The notes under the pieces were generated by a model. That model saw only the letters and a program-made list of their open reading frames with translations. It was not told the DNA's origin and made no database searches. Position numbers and translations under genes: made by a program. From Xanthomonas hyacinthi (GTDB lineage Bacteria; Pseudomonadota; Gammaproteobacteria; Xanthomonadales; Xanthomonadaceae): a stretch of DNA of 64,000 nt. Positions 34,554 through 43,809 of the stretch are shown here, piece by piece. Within the stretch, counting starts at the first letter, position 1. Every line of letters begins with the position of its first letter. Location of the stretch: positions 4,843,001 to 4,907,000 of the forward strand of contig NZ_CP043476.1 in the NCBI RefSeq assembly GCF_009769165.1, read 5' to 3'.

Positions 34554-36068
34554 ATGCGCTCCGCGACCGCACGCCCCGGCCCTATGCCGCCGAAGACCCG
34601 ATTGCTGCAGCCGCTGCTGGCACTGGCCCTGGCGATGGCACTGCCCGCCGGCCGCGTGCATGCCACCGAGCCGGGCTTCGTCGATCCGGCCACGCTGGAC
34701 CAGGTATCGCTGCCCACGCCGGTGACCACGCAGCACCACGGCGTATTCAACGGCCAGCGCATCGACTACGCCGCGACGGTGGAAACCTATGCCACCACTG
34801 GCGCCGACGGGCACCCGGCCGCACGCCTGGTCTCCACCGCCTACATCGCCACGTCCGCCGACAACGCGCGGCCGCTGATCTTCGCCTTCAACGGCGGCCC
34901 GATCGCCGCCAGCACGCCGCTGCATTTCGGCCTGCTCGGCCCGCAGCGGCTGGCCGTGCCCGACGACCTGCATGCCGATGCCACCGGCTTCAAACTGGTG
35001 GACAACCGCCATGCGCCGCTGGACGTGGCCGACATCGTCATCTTCGATCCGGCCAGCACCGGCTACAGCCGCGTCGCCGACGGCGTGGCGCCGGCTAGCC
35101 AGTTCTCCACCCGCGCCGACGCGCGCCAGCTCGCGCAACTGGTGACGGCGTGGCTGGACCGGCACGGCCGGCGCGGCGCGCCGGTGTACCTGCTGGGCGA
35201 AAGCTACGGCACCTTGCGCGCGCCGGAGGCAGCCACGCAACTGAAGGCCGCCGGCACCGCGGTGGACGGCATCATCCTGCTTGGCCAGGCCGACAACATC
35301 CTCGAATACGCCCAGCGCCGCGACAACATCATCAGCTACGCGGTGTCGCTGCCGACCCTGGCCGCGCTCGGCTGGTACCACGGCAAGGTCGACCGCCGCG
35401 GACACAGCTTCGCGCAGTTCGTCGATGCCGCCTCCGCCTACGGCCGCGAGCGCTACCTGAGCACCCTGTTCCTCGGCAACCGCGCCAGCGCGCAACAACG
35501 CGAAGAGGTGGCGCAGGCGCTGCAATCGTTCACCGGCCTGTCGGCGGACGCCTGGCTGAAAGCCGATCTGAAGCTGTCCAAGGTCGCCTACGCGCGCCAG
35601 CTGTTTCCGGGCCAGATCCTGGCGTCCAGCGACGGTCGCTACCTGCTCGATGCGCAGGGCAATTCCAGCAGCGTGCCCGACTACAACGCCGTCGCCGAGC
35701 GCTATTACCGGCAGGTGCTGAAAGTGCCCGCGCAGGCGGGCCACTACTCCACCGCGATGCCGACCTCCAGCGACTTCAACGCCTGGGATTGGGACGCGAA
35801 CACATCGCCGTTCGGCGACTACCCGTGGGTCGGGCAACTGCGCGAGCTGCTGGTGTCGAACCCGCGCATGCGGCTGCTGGTCGGCAACGGCTACTACGAC
35901 AGCCAGACCACGATCGGCGCGATGGATTATCTCGCCGCGCAATCGGGGTTCCCGATGGACCAGGTGCGCACGCGCTACTACAACGGCGGACACATGATGT
36001 ACACGGTCGAGCGCAGCGCCGCCGACCTCGCCGACGACATCCGGCAGATGGTCCGCCGCACCTGGTGA
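34554..36068 (+). CDS. S10 family serine carboxypeptidase-like protein, exported
   Basis: A 504-residue protein with a signal segment (LLQPLLALALAMALPAGRVHA). The S10 alpha/beta hydrolase fold shows the nucleophile Ser217 in LGESYGTLRAPE, a C-terminal Asp in NGYYDSQ, and the His in YNGGHMMYT. The oxyanion-loop motif, normally NGGPGxSS, is here FNGGPIAAST, so the second glycine is lost. S10 enzymes remove C-terminal residues from peptides or act as acyltransferases. It is the first large gene of the operon and is followed 81 bp later by a TonB-dependent receptor. Met 34554 is used; Met 34584 is an alternative. Confidence 0.9.
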   Translation: MRSATARPGPMPPKTRLLQPLLALALAMALPAGRVHATEPGFVDPATLDQVSLPTPVTTQHHGVFNGQRIDYAATVETYATTGADGHPAARLVSTAYIATSADNARPLIFAFNGGPIAASTPLHFGLLGPQRLAVPDDLHADATGFKLVDNRHAPLDVADIVIFDPASTGYSRVADGVAPASQFSTRADARQLAQLVTAWLDRHGRRGAPVYLLGESYGTLRAPEAATQLKAAGTAVDGIILLGQADNILEYAQRRDNIISYAVSLPTLAALGWYHGKVDRRGHSFAQFVDAASAYGRERYLSTLFLGNRASAQQREEVAQALQSFTGLSADAWLKADLKLSKVAYARQLFPGQILASSDGRYLLDAQGNSSSVPDYNAVAERYYRQVLKVPAQAGHYSTAMPTSSDFNAWDWDANTSPFGDYPWVGQLRELLVSNPRMRLLVGNGYYDSQTTIGAMDYLAAQSGFPMDQVRTRYYNGGHMMYTVERSAADLADDIRQMVRRTW

Positions 36069-36149
36069 CCTGACATTCCGCAGTCCCCGCAGCACCCGTG
36101 GTTCGCGCTCCACCCATCCCGCCCACCGCCCGCCAGACGAGTCCCGCCC

Positions 36150-38393
36150 ATGTCATCCGTAGCCCGCAACCGTCTTTCCCAGGTCATTTCGTGCGCACTG
36201 TGCTGCCCGGCCAGCGCGCTCCTGCTGCTGCCGTCCATCGCGCTCGCCCAGCAGGACGACGGCACGGCCGCAGCCAAGCAGCTGGACACCATCACCGTGA
36301 CCGCGCAGAAGCGCAGCGAGCGGCTGCAGGACGTGCCGATGTCGGTGCAGGTGCTCAACACCGAGAAGATGAGCAGCGAAGGCAGCTACAAGCTGGCCGA
36401 CTATTTCGCGCAGCTGCCCGGCCTGTCCTACATCCAGTCGCCGATGAGCAGCAACATCGTGCTGCGCGGCATCGCCACCGACTCCGGCCTCGGCAGCCGC
36501 CCGACCTCGGGCATCGTCATCGACGACGTGCCCTACGGTTCGGCGCTGAGCACCGGCGCGATCCCCGACCTGGACCCCTCCGACCTGCAGCAGATCGAAG
36601 TGCTGCGCGGCCCGCAAGGCACGCTGTACGGCGCCAGCAGCATGGGCGGGCTGATCAAGTACGTGATGACCGATCCGGACACCAGCGCGACCTTCGGCCG
36701 CGTCGAGGCCGGCGGCTCCAGCGCCGCGCACGGCGGCTCCGGCTACAACGCGCGCACCTCGGTGAACCTGCCGTTCTCCGACCGCTTCGCGCTGCGGGTC
36801 AGCCTGTTCCAGCGCCAGGACCCGGACTTCGTGCACAACACCAACAGCGACGACAAGAACGACAGCCAGGTGCGCGGCGGCCGCGTCTCGGCGCTGTGGA
36901 ACGTCACCGACACGTTGACCATCCGCTCCTCGGCGCTGTTCCAGGACACCGAGACCGGCTCCAGTTCGGTGGTCGATACCGACCCCGAGCTGCATCCGCT
37001 GTACGGCCATTACAACCACGACCGCATCAGCGGCGGCGACACCTTCAAGGGCCAGGTGCGCTTCTACACCACCAAGGTCAGCTGGGATCTGGGCTGGGCC
37101 ACGCTGGACAGCATCAGCGGCTATGCGCAGCACCGCAGCATGGCCTACCAGGATGTGGGTTACACCACCATCGGCCGGCTCGCACCGGTGTTCGCCGGCA
37201 TCTTCGGCCTGGACAGCAGCAACCCCAGTTCGCTGATCGACAACCGCTACAACACCAACCGCACCACCCAGGAGGTGCGGCTGGTCTCGCAAGGCGAGCG
37301 CGCGCTGGACTGGCAGGTCGGCGCGTTCTACAGCGACGAGGAGGCCAAGAGCACGCAGAACTTCTACATCGCCGACAAGTCCAGCGGCACCATCTACCGC
37401 GACTTCCCGCTGCTGGTCTCGCTGGGCGACAGCACCTACCGCGAGAAGGCGGTGTACGCCGACGGCACCTACCATTTCACCCCGCAGTTCGACATCCAGG
37501 TCGGCGCCCGCTACGCGCGCAACAGCCTGCGCGAGAACAGCGACACCGGCGGCCTGCTGCAGGACCCGAACCAGAGCTTCGACAGCAACAAGGACAGCGC
37601 CACCACCTACCTGTTCTCGCCGCGCTACCGCTTCAACGACGAGCTGATGACCTACCTGCGCGTGGCCTCCGGCTACCGTGCCGGCGGCAGCAACGGCACG
37701 CTGGTGGCCAACGTCCCGTTCTCCTACGACTCCGACAGCCTGTGGAGCTACGAGCTGGGCCTGAAGACGCAGCTGCTGGACCACTCGCTGAGCCTGGATG
37801 CGGCGCTGTTCCACATCGACTGGAGCGACCTGCAGATCTCGCAGGTCGAGCCGACCCTGGGCAGCAGCTACACCACCAATGCCGGCAAGGCCACCAGCCA
37901 GGGCCTGGAACTGTCGGTCAACTGGGTGCCGTCGGCCGACTGGAAGGTCAGCGCCAGCTACGCCTACACCGATGCCACGCTGGCCCAGGACATCCCCGGC
38001 TACACCGAGGGGTCCTCCGCCTACGGCAAGGACGGCAATCGCCTGCCGTACTCGGCGCGCAACAGCGCCTCGGCCTCGCTCAAGCGCTACTTCGCGCTGG
38101 GCGACAACCTGGAGGGCTTCGCCGGCGCCGACGTGGCCTACATGGGCGATCGCGACATGGAGTTCACCACCTCGGCCAGCATCCCGCGCATCCACCTGCC
38201 CAGCTACACCACGCTCGGCCTCAACGCCGGCGTGCAGGGCCAGGCCTGGAGCGCCACGTTGTACGTGCGCAACCTCACCGACGAGGTCGGCTACATCAAC
38301 GCCAACCGCCGCGGCTCGCTGGCCAGCTCGACGCTCGGCGCGACGATGATCCAGCCGCGCACGCTCGGCCTGACCCTGGCCTGGGACTATTGA
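36150..38393 (+). CDS. TonB-dependent outer-membrane receptor
   Basis: A 747-residue receptor for energy-driven uptake of a large or scarce ligand. The signal peptide (LCCPASALLLLPSIALAQ) is followed by a TonB-box-like LDTITVTAQKR. The plug domain includes VPMSVQVLN, NIVLRGIATDSG and LQQIEVLRGPQGTLYGASS. A 22-strand barrel region with alternating polar and aromatic residues ends in the C-terminal aromatic LTLAWDY. It resembles siderophore- or secondary-metabolite-type receptors rather than the SusC-like type. It is flanked by two S10 peptidase genes, which suggests the ligand is a peptide or amide. Confidence 0.95.
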   Translation: MSSVARNRLSQVISCALCCPASALLLLPSIALAQQDDGTAAAKQLDTITVTAQKRSERLQDVPMSVQVLNTEKMSSEGSYKLADYFAQLPGLSYIQSPMSSNIVLRGIATDSGLGSRPTSGIVIDDVPYGSALSTGAIPDLDPSDLQQIEVLRGPQGTLYGASSMGGLIKYVMTDPDTSATFGRVEAGGSSAAHGGSGYNARTSVNLPFSDRFALRVSLFQRQDPDFVHNTNSDDKNDSQVRGGRVSALWNVTDTLTIRSSALFQDTETGSSSVVDTDPELHPLYGHYNHDRISGGDTFKGQVRFYTTKVSWDLGWATLDSISGYAQHRSMAYQDVGYTTIGRLAPVFAGIFGLDSSNPSSLIDNRYNTNRTTQEVRLVSQGERALDWQVGAFYSDEEAKSTQNFYIADKSSGTIYRDFPLLVSLGDSTYREKAVYADGTYHFTPQFDIQVGARYARNSLRENSDTGGLLQDPNQSFDSNKDSATTYLFSPRYRFNDELMTYLRVASGYRAGGSNGTLVANVPFSYDSDSLWSYELGLKTQLLDHSLSLDAALFHIDWSDLQISQVEPTLGSSYTTNAGKATSQGLELSVNWVPSADWKVSASYAYTDATLAQDIPGYTEGSSAYGKDGNRLPYSARNSASASLKRYFALGDNLEGFAGADVAYMGDRDMEFTTSASIPRIHLPSYTTLGLNAGVQGQAWSATLYVRNLTDEVGYINANRRGSLASSTLGATMIQPRTLGLTLAWDY

Positions 38394-38451
38394 TGCGCAT
38401 TGCCGGCCGCCACGCGACGGCCGGCCCTCATTCCAGTTGCGGAACTTCACG

Positions 38452-39954
38452 ATGAAATGGATCCACGGCCTGGCGCTGCTGCTGTGTGCGGCGTTGCCGT
38501 TCGCCGCCGTTGCCGACGATGCTGCCGCCGACGGCGCAGCGGCGCCGGTCGCGCACCCGACCCTGCTGTCCGCTCCGCAGCAGACCCGCATCGGCGAGCA
38601 GCGGCTGCGCTATCGGGTCAGCTTCGACCAGCTCGATTTCGTCGGCGCGAACGGCGCCCGTGTCGCCTCGATCGGCGCCATCGGCTACCTGGCCGAGCGC
38701 GCCGACGCCAGCGCGCGACCCGTGCTGTTCGCCTTCAACGGCGGGCCAGGCGCATCGTCGGTATTGCAGGTCGAAGGCCTCGGTCCGCGGCTGCGCGTGC
38801 GCGACGGCAAACGGCAGACACTGATCGCCAATCCGCACAGCATTCTCGATGTCGCCGACCTGGTGTTCATCGATCCGCCCGGCACCGGCTTCAGCCAGGC
38901 CCCGACCGATGCCGCCGCGCGCGCACGCTACTGGTCCGACCATGGCGACGCCAAGGCCGTGGAATCGATGATCCGGCATTGGCTCAAGACGCACGGACGC
39001 GAACGCGCGCCGCTGTACATCGCCGGCGAAAGCTATGGCGGCTACCGGCTCGCCCTGCTCGCCGCCGGCATCGCCGACCTGCGCCCGGCCGGGGTGCTGC
39101 TGGTCTCGCCGCTGCTCGACGCCAGCAGCGGCGACGACAGCCCCGGCAACGACCTGCGCGCGGTGTTCGACCTGCCCTCGCTGGTCGTCGCCGCCGCCGC
39201 CCACGGCAAGGGCGACCTGGCCGGGCAAGCGGTCGAAAACGTCTATGCGCAGGCGCGTGCGTTCGCGCTCGGCGACTATGCGCAGGCGCTGCTGCAGGGC
39301 AGCGCCTTGCCGGCCGACGCACGCAGCCGCATGGCCGCGCGCCTGGCCGCGCTGCTGGGCCTGCCGCCGCAAGCGCTGCTGGCGGCCGACCTGCGTCCGG
39401 ACGTGGAAACCTTCCGCCTCGGCGTGCTCGCCGCCGACGGCCGGCAGATCGGCCGGCTCGACAGCCGCGTCGCCGCGCCGCTGCCGGCGCTGCACGCGGC
39501 GGACAACGGCCGGCCCTCGGCCGCCAACGATCCGGCGCTCGGCCTGGGCCGCAGCAACCGGATCACCTCCGCGGCGATGGCCGACTACCTGCATGGCCTG
39601 TTCGGCACTGCGTTGCCGCGCAACTACGTCAGCCTGGACATCGATATCGCCATGGCCTGGCGCTTCAGCGCCGACGATGGCGCCGGCGCGCGCCCGTTCG
39701 GCACCGCGCTGCGCTTCAATCCCACCCCGAACCTGGCGCGCCTGGCGCAGGCCAACCCCGACTTCCATGTGCTCGCGCTCAACGGCTATTACGACCTGGC
39801 CGTACCCGCGCTCGGCCCCTGGTACGCGCTGCACCACAGCGCCCTGGATCCGGCACGCATCGATTTCCGCCTGCTGCCCGGCGGCCATGCCGTGTTCGCG
39901 GAAGACGCGCTGCGCCCGCAACTGCACAACCTGCTGAAGGAGTTCCTGCGATGA
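38452..39954 (+). CDS. S10 family serine carboxypeptidase, exported
   Basis: A 500-residue paralogue of the S10 protein at 34554. Signal peptide IHGLALLLCAALPFAAVA. It has the canonical oxyanion motif FNGGPGASSVLQ, the nucleophile Ser194 in AGESYGGYRLALL, an Asp in NGYYDLAVPA, and the His in LPGGHAVFAED. It should therefore be a working carboxypeptidase or acyltransferase in the periplasm. The stop overlaps the start of the amidohydrolase gene (ATGA). ATG 38452 is chosen over an upstream TTG at 38437. Confidence 0.93.
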   Translation: MKWIHGLALLLCAALPFAAVADDAAADGAAAPVAHPTLLSAPQQTRIGEQRLRYRVSFDQLDFVGANGARVASIGAIGYLAERADASARPVLFAFNGGPGASSVLQVEGLGPRLRVRDGKRQTLIANPHSILDVADLVFIDPPGTGFSQAPTDAAARARYWSDHGDAKAVESMIRHWLKTHGRERAPLYIAGESYGGYRLALLAAGIADLRPAGVLLVSPLLDASSGDDSPGNDLRAVFDLPSLVVAAAAHGKGDLAGQAVENVYAQARAFALGDYAQALLQGSALPADARSRMAARLAALLGLPPQALLAADLRPDVETFRLGVLAADGRQIGRLDSRVAAPLPALHAADNGRPSAANDPALGLGRSNRITSAAMADYLHGLFGTALPRNYVSLDIDIAMAWRFSADDGAGARPFGTALRFNPTPNLARLAQANPDFHVLALNGYYDLAVPALGPWYALHHSALDPARIDFRLLPGGHAVFAEDALRPQLHNLLKEFLR

Positions 39955-41984
39955 CCCGCACGCTGCTGCTGGCCGCCGCCCTCGCCGCTGCCTGCACGTG
40001 CGCCGGCCACACCGCCAGCGCCGCGAACCCGCCGCAATCGCTGGTGCTGATCGCCAACGGCGAGAACGTCGGCTACCTGAAGGCGACGGCCGACGGCAAC
40101 ACCTACGAAGTCGATTACCACGTCGACAACAATGGCCGCGGTCCCAAGCACCACGAGACCATCGTGCTCGGCGAGCATGCGCTGCCGCTGGCGTGGTCGA
40201 TCGCCGGCACCTCGCTGATGGGCGGCCAGGTCGCCGAGCGCTACCGATGGCGCGACGGCATCGCCGAATGGAACAGCCAGGCCGACAGCGGCCGCACCCC
40301 TCAGCCGCGACCGGCGCTGTACATCACCAACGACAGCAGCCCCTGGGCGATGTGGACCTACGCCAAGGCCTTGCTGGCCGCGCCCGAGCACGCCCTGGAC
40401 GTGCTGCCCGCCGGCCGCATGCAACTGGAGCTGGTCGGCACGCTCGCACTGCAAGGCCAGGCCGGGGCGCCGCCCGTGCAGGCACGGCTGCTGCGGCTGT
40501 CCGGCCTGGACCTGGAACCGCACTACCTCGCCGTCGATGCCAACGACGCCCTGCTGGCGGATATCGACGACGACGCCGTGGCGATCCGCGACGGCTACCA
40601 GGCGCAGCTGGCGACCATCGCCGACGCAGTGAAGGCGCAGCAGTTCGCGCATGCGCAGGCATTGCAGCGCCAGCTCGCGCATCCGCTGGCGCACGCTCTG
40701 TGGCTGCGCAACGTGCATGTGTTCGATCCGGTCAACGGACTGCGCAGCGACGCGCTGAACCTCCACGTCGCCGACGGGCACATCGTCTCGATGGACGCGC
40801 GCTGGCAGCCGGCGCCCGGCGACAGCGTCTATGACGGCAACGGCGGCACGGTGATCCCCGGCCTGCACGACATGCATTCGCACAGCACCCTGTCCTCCGG
40901 GCTGTGGTACCTCGCCGCGGGCGTCACCAACACCCGCGACATGGGCAACGACAACGCCTTCCTGCTCGACCTGACCGCGCGCATCGAACGCGGCGAGATC
41001 GCCGGCCCGCGCATCGTGCGCAATGGCTTCCTGGAAGGCCGCAGCCCGTATTCGGCGCGCAACGGCTTCGTCGTCGACACGCTGGCCGACGCGCTGAAGG
41101 ACGTCGCCTGGTACAAGGACCACGGCTACTGGCAGATCAAGCTCTACAACTCGATGAACCCGGCCTGGGTGGCGCCGATCGCCGAACGCGCGCATGCGCT
41201 GGGCATGAGCGTCACCGGCCACATCCCGGCCTTCACCAACGCCGACGCGATGATCGCCGCCGGCTACGACGAGATCACCCACATCAACCAGCTGATGCTG
41301 GGCTGGGTGCTGTCCCCCGAGGAAGACACGCGCACGCCGCTGCGGCTGACCGCGATGCAGCGGGTGGCCACGCTCGACCTCGATGCGCCGAACGTGCGCC
41401 ATACGCTGGAATTGATGCGCCAGCGCGACATCGCCCTGGACACTACCGAGGTGATCCTGGAACGGCTGATGCTGAGCCGCGCCGGCCGCGTGCTGCCCGC
41501 CGATGCGCCGTACCTGTCGCACATGCCGATCGCCTACCAGCGCTACCGCCAGCGCACCTTCGTCCCCGACCTCGACGCGCAGACCGACGCGCAGTACCGC
41601 CAGGCGCTGGACAAGACCCTGCAACTGATCGGCCGCCTGCACCGGCAGGGCACCGTGCTGCTGCCCGGCACCGACGACAGCACCGGCTTCACCGTGCACC
41701 GCGAACTGGAGCTGTACGTCGCCGCCGGACTGACCCCGCAGCAGGCGCTGCGCGCCGGCACCTGGCAGAGCGAGCTGCATTTCGGCCGCACGGACCGGCT
41801 CGGCAGCGTGCATCCGGGCAAACAGGCCGACTTCGTGCTGCTGTCCGGCGATCCGACCACCGATATCTCCGCGATCCGCCAGCCCGCGCTGGTGGTGAAG
41901 GACCAGTCCCTGTACCTGCCCGCCGAAATCTACCGCGCCCTGGGCGTGGCACCGTTCGCGCCGGCCCCAAAGAAACTTCAATGA
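39951..41984 (+). CDS. Exported amidohydrolase with an extra N-terminal domain
   Basis: A 677-residue protein. A signal peptide (TLLLAAALAAACTCAGHTASA) is followed by an unrecognised domain of about 220 residues that is rich in beta-strand pattern (ENVGYLKATADGNTYEVDYH). The amidohydrolase barrel begins near residue 260. Metal ligands are visible in order: HSHST in GLHDMHSHS, Lys in WQIKLYNS, His in SVTGHIPA, His in EITHINQL and Asp in LPGTDDST. This is the full set for a binuclear peptidase/imidase-type member such as Xaa-Pro or N-acyl amino acid hydrolases. It overlaps the S10 gene before it and the RidA gene after it, so it is part of a coupled operon. Confidence 0.92.
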   Translation: MTRTLLLAAALAAACTCAGHTASAANPPQSLVLIANGENVGYLKATADGNTYEVDYHVDNNGRGPKHHETIVLGEHALPLAWSIAGTSLMGGQVAERYRWRDGIAEWNSQADSGRTPQPRPALYITNDSSPWAMWTYAKALLAAPEHALDVLPAGRMQLELVGTLALQGQAGAPPVQARLLRLSGLDLEPHYLAVDANDALLADIDDDAVAIRDGYQAQLATIADAVKAQQFAHAQALQRQLAHPLAHALWLRNVHVFDPVNGLRSDALNLHVADGHIVSMDARWQPAPGDSVYDGNGGTVIPGLHDMHSHSTLSSGLWYLAAGVTNTRDMGNDNAFLLDLTARIERGEIAGPRIVRNGFLEGRSPYSARNGFVVDTLADALKDVAWYKDHGYWQIKLYNSMNPAWVAPIAERAHALGMSVTGHIPAFTNADAMIAAGYDEITHINQLMLGWVLSPEEDTRTPLRLTAMQRVATLDLDAPNVRHTLELMRQRDIALDTTEVILERLMLSRAGRVLPADAPYLSHMPIAYQRYRQRTFVPDLDAQTDAQYRQALDKTLQLIGRLHRQGTVLLPGTDDSTGFTVHRELELYVAAGLTPQQALRAGTWQSELHFGRTDRLGSVHPGKQADFVLLSGDPTTDISAIRQPALVVKDQSLYLPAEIYRALGVAPFAPAPKKLQ

Positions 41985-42508
41985 ACCCGATCCCCCATCC
42001 CATGCAAACCCCGCACGCCCCCCCATCCGACACCGTGAGCGCGCGCCTGCGTGCGCTCGGCATGACCTTGCCGCCACCGCTGCGCGTGCCCGACGGGGTG
42101 ATCCTGCCGTTCGCGCCGGTGCACGTGATCGGCACCCGCGTGCTGATCTCCGGCCACGGCCCGCAACACGCCGACGGCAGCATGGCCGGCGGCGTCGGCC
42201 GCGTCGGCGACGAGCTGGACGAAGCCCAGGGCTATGCCGCTGCGCGCGCCACCGCGCTGTCGATGCTGGCCAGCCTGGAGCGCAGCCTGGGCAGCCTGGA
42301 GCGGATCAAGCGCTGGGTGCGCGTATTCGGCATGGTCCGCTGCGCGCCCGGCTTCCAGCGCCAGCCCAGCGTGATCAACGGCTGCTCGGACCTGCTGCTG
42401 GCGCTGTGGGGGCCGGAACTGGGCCAACATGCACGCAGCGCGGTCGGCATGGCCGAGCTTCCGTTCGGCATCCCGGTCGAGATCGAAGCCGAAGCCGAAC
42501 TGCACTGA
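41981..42508 (+). CDS. RidA family protein, cytosolic form
   Basis: A 175-residue protein of the RidA (YjgF/YER057c) family, which hydrolyses reactive imines or enamines made by PLP enzymes. No signal peptide is seen; the first 25 residues are Pro-rich. Motifs include LISGHGPQHADG, a helix with ARATALSMLASLERSLGSLE, and the C-terminal HARSAVGMAELPFGIPVEIE holding the conserved Arg and Glu of active members. It starts inside the stop of the amidohydrolase gene and is followed by a PLP enzyme, the expected partner. Confidence 0.9.
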   Translation: MNPIPHPMQTPHAPPSDTVSARLRALGMTLPPPLRVPDGVILPFAPVHVIGTRVLISGHGPQHADGSMAGGVGRVGDELDEAQGYAAARATALSMLASLERSLGSLERIKRWVRVFGMVRCAPGFQRQPSVINGCSDLLLALWGPELGQHARSAVGMAELPFGIPVEIEAEAELH

Positions 42509-42531
42509 CCCTCGCCTGCCGGAACGCCACC

Positions 42532-43809
42532 ATGGACACGCGCTCGCCCCGTTTTGACCTCACCCGCCGGCAATTGCTGGCGGCCGCCGGCGCGCTGCCG
42601 CTGTCCGCCGCGCTGTCCAGCATCGCTGGCGCCACCAACGCGACCACGGCCGCCGCGTCCATGCCCGCACGCGGCCTGCAAGACCTCGGCAGCGCCTTCG
42701 AGATCGCCGGCTGCTATCTCAACGGCGCCTACATGCATCCGGTCAGCCGCGCCGCGGCGCAGGCGCAACGCGGCTTCCTCGACGCGCGGCTGATGAACGC
42801 CGGTGCCGACAAGGTCGACATGGGCGGCGACCGCGAGCGCGCGATGGCCGCGCTGGGCCGGCTGCTGCATGCCGACCGCGACGAACTGGCGTGGATTCCC
42901 AGCACCATGTTCGGCGAGAACCTGGTGTTGAACGGCCTTGGCATCCCGCACAGCCGCCAGCGCGTGGTCACCGACGCCTACCACTTCAACGGCTCGCTGT
43001 TCATGTATATGGAACTGGCCAAGCGCGGCCTCGACGTGCAGGTGGTGCGCCCGCACGACAACCGCATCCGCCTGGAGGACCTGGACAAGGCGATCACCCC
43101 CGGCACGCGCCTGGTCGCGCTGACCCTGGTGTCCAGCGTCAACGGCTTCCAGCACGACCTCAAGGCGGTCTGCGACCTGGCCCACAGCCGCGGTGCGCTG
43201 GTCTACGCCGACCTGATCCAGGCCGCCGGCAACACCCCGATCGACCTGCACGGCAGCGGCGTGGATTTCGCCGCCAGCGCCACCTACAAGTGGCTGATGG
43301 GCGACTTCGGCCTGGGCGTGCTGTACGCGCGCCGCACCAGCCAGGAAGCCTTGCAGCAGATCGTGTGGGGTTATCGCCAGGAAGGCGAGACGGTCTCGCA
43401 CCTCCTGCCGTTCGACCCGCCTGGCGAGCCGCCGCTGCAGACGCAGGCGATCGGCGGCCTGGCCGGCAAGATCGAGGTCGGCACACTCAACAATTCCGCC
43501 GCAGCCGCGCTGGCCACCTCGCTGGAACTGATCGAGCGCATCGGCGTGGATGCCATCCGCCAATGGCGGCAACCGCGGCTGGCGCGCCTGCACGAGGCGA
43601 TCCCGCGGCTCGGCTTCGAACCGATGACGCCGCCCAACTCCAGCTCCGCGCTGCTGTCCTTCGCCCAGCGCGACGTCGGCAAGCGGCTGGCGCCGAAGCT
43701 GAAGGCGGCCGGGGTCGAAGTCACCCTGTACCGCAATTACTTCCGCGTGTCGCCGTCGTTCTACAACGGCAGCGACGATGTCGAACGCCTGATCGAGGCC
43801 CTGTCATGA
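42532..43809 (+). CDS. Tat-exported PLP-dependent enzyme, class V aminotransferase fold (PvdN-like)
   Basis: A 425-residue PLP enzyme. The N-terminus is a twin-arginine signal (LTRRQLLAAAGALPLSAALS, with Arg12-Arg13), which sends the folded, cofactor-loaded enzyme to the periplasm. The class V fold is marked by the Asp/His region VYADLIQAAGNTPIDLHGSG and the PLP lysine Lys253 in SATYKWLMGDFGLG. Known relatives are isopenicillin N epimerase, cysteine desulfurase-like enzymes and PvdN, a periplasmic enzyme that alters pyoverdine. Reaction here is unknown. It sits between two RidA genes; its stop overlaps the second (ATGA). Confidence 0.92.
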   Translation: MDTRSPRFDLTRRQLLAAAGALPLSAALSSIAGATNATTAAASMPARGLQDLGSAFEIAGCYLNGAYMHPVSRAAAQAQRGFLDARLMNAGADKVDMGGDRERAMAALGRLLHADRDELAWIPSTMFGENLVLNGLGIPHSRQRVVTDAYHFNGSLFMYMELAKRGLDVQVVRPHDNRIRLEDLDKAITPGTRLVALTLVSSVNGFQHDLKAVCDLAHSRGALVYADLIQAAGNTPIDLHGSGVDFAASATYKWLMGDFGLGVLYARRTSQEALQQIVWGYRQEGETVSHLLPFDPPGEPPLQTQAIGGLAGKIEVGTLNNSAAAALATSLELIERIGVDAIRQWRQPRLARLHEAIPRLGFEPMTPPNSSSALLSFAQRDVGKRLAPKLKAAGVEVTLYRNYFRVSPSFYNGSDDVERLIEALS

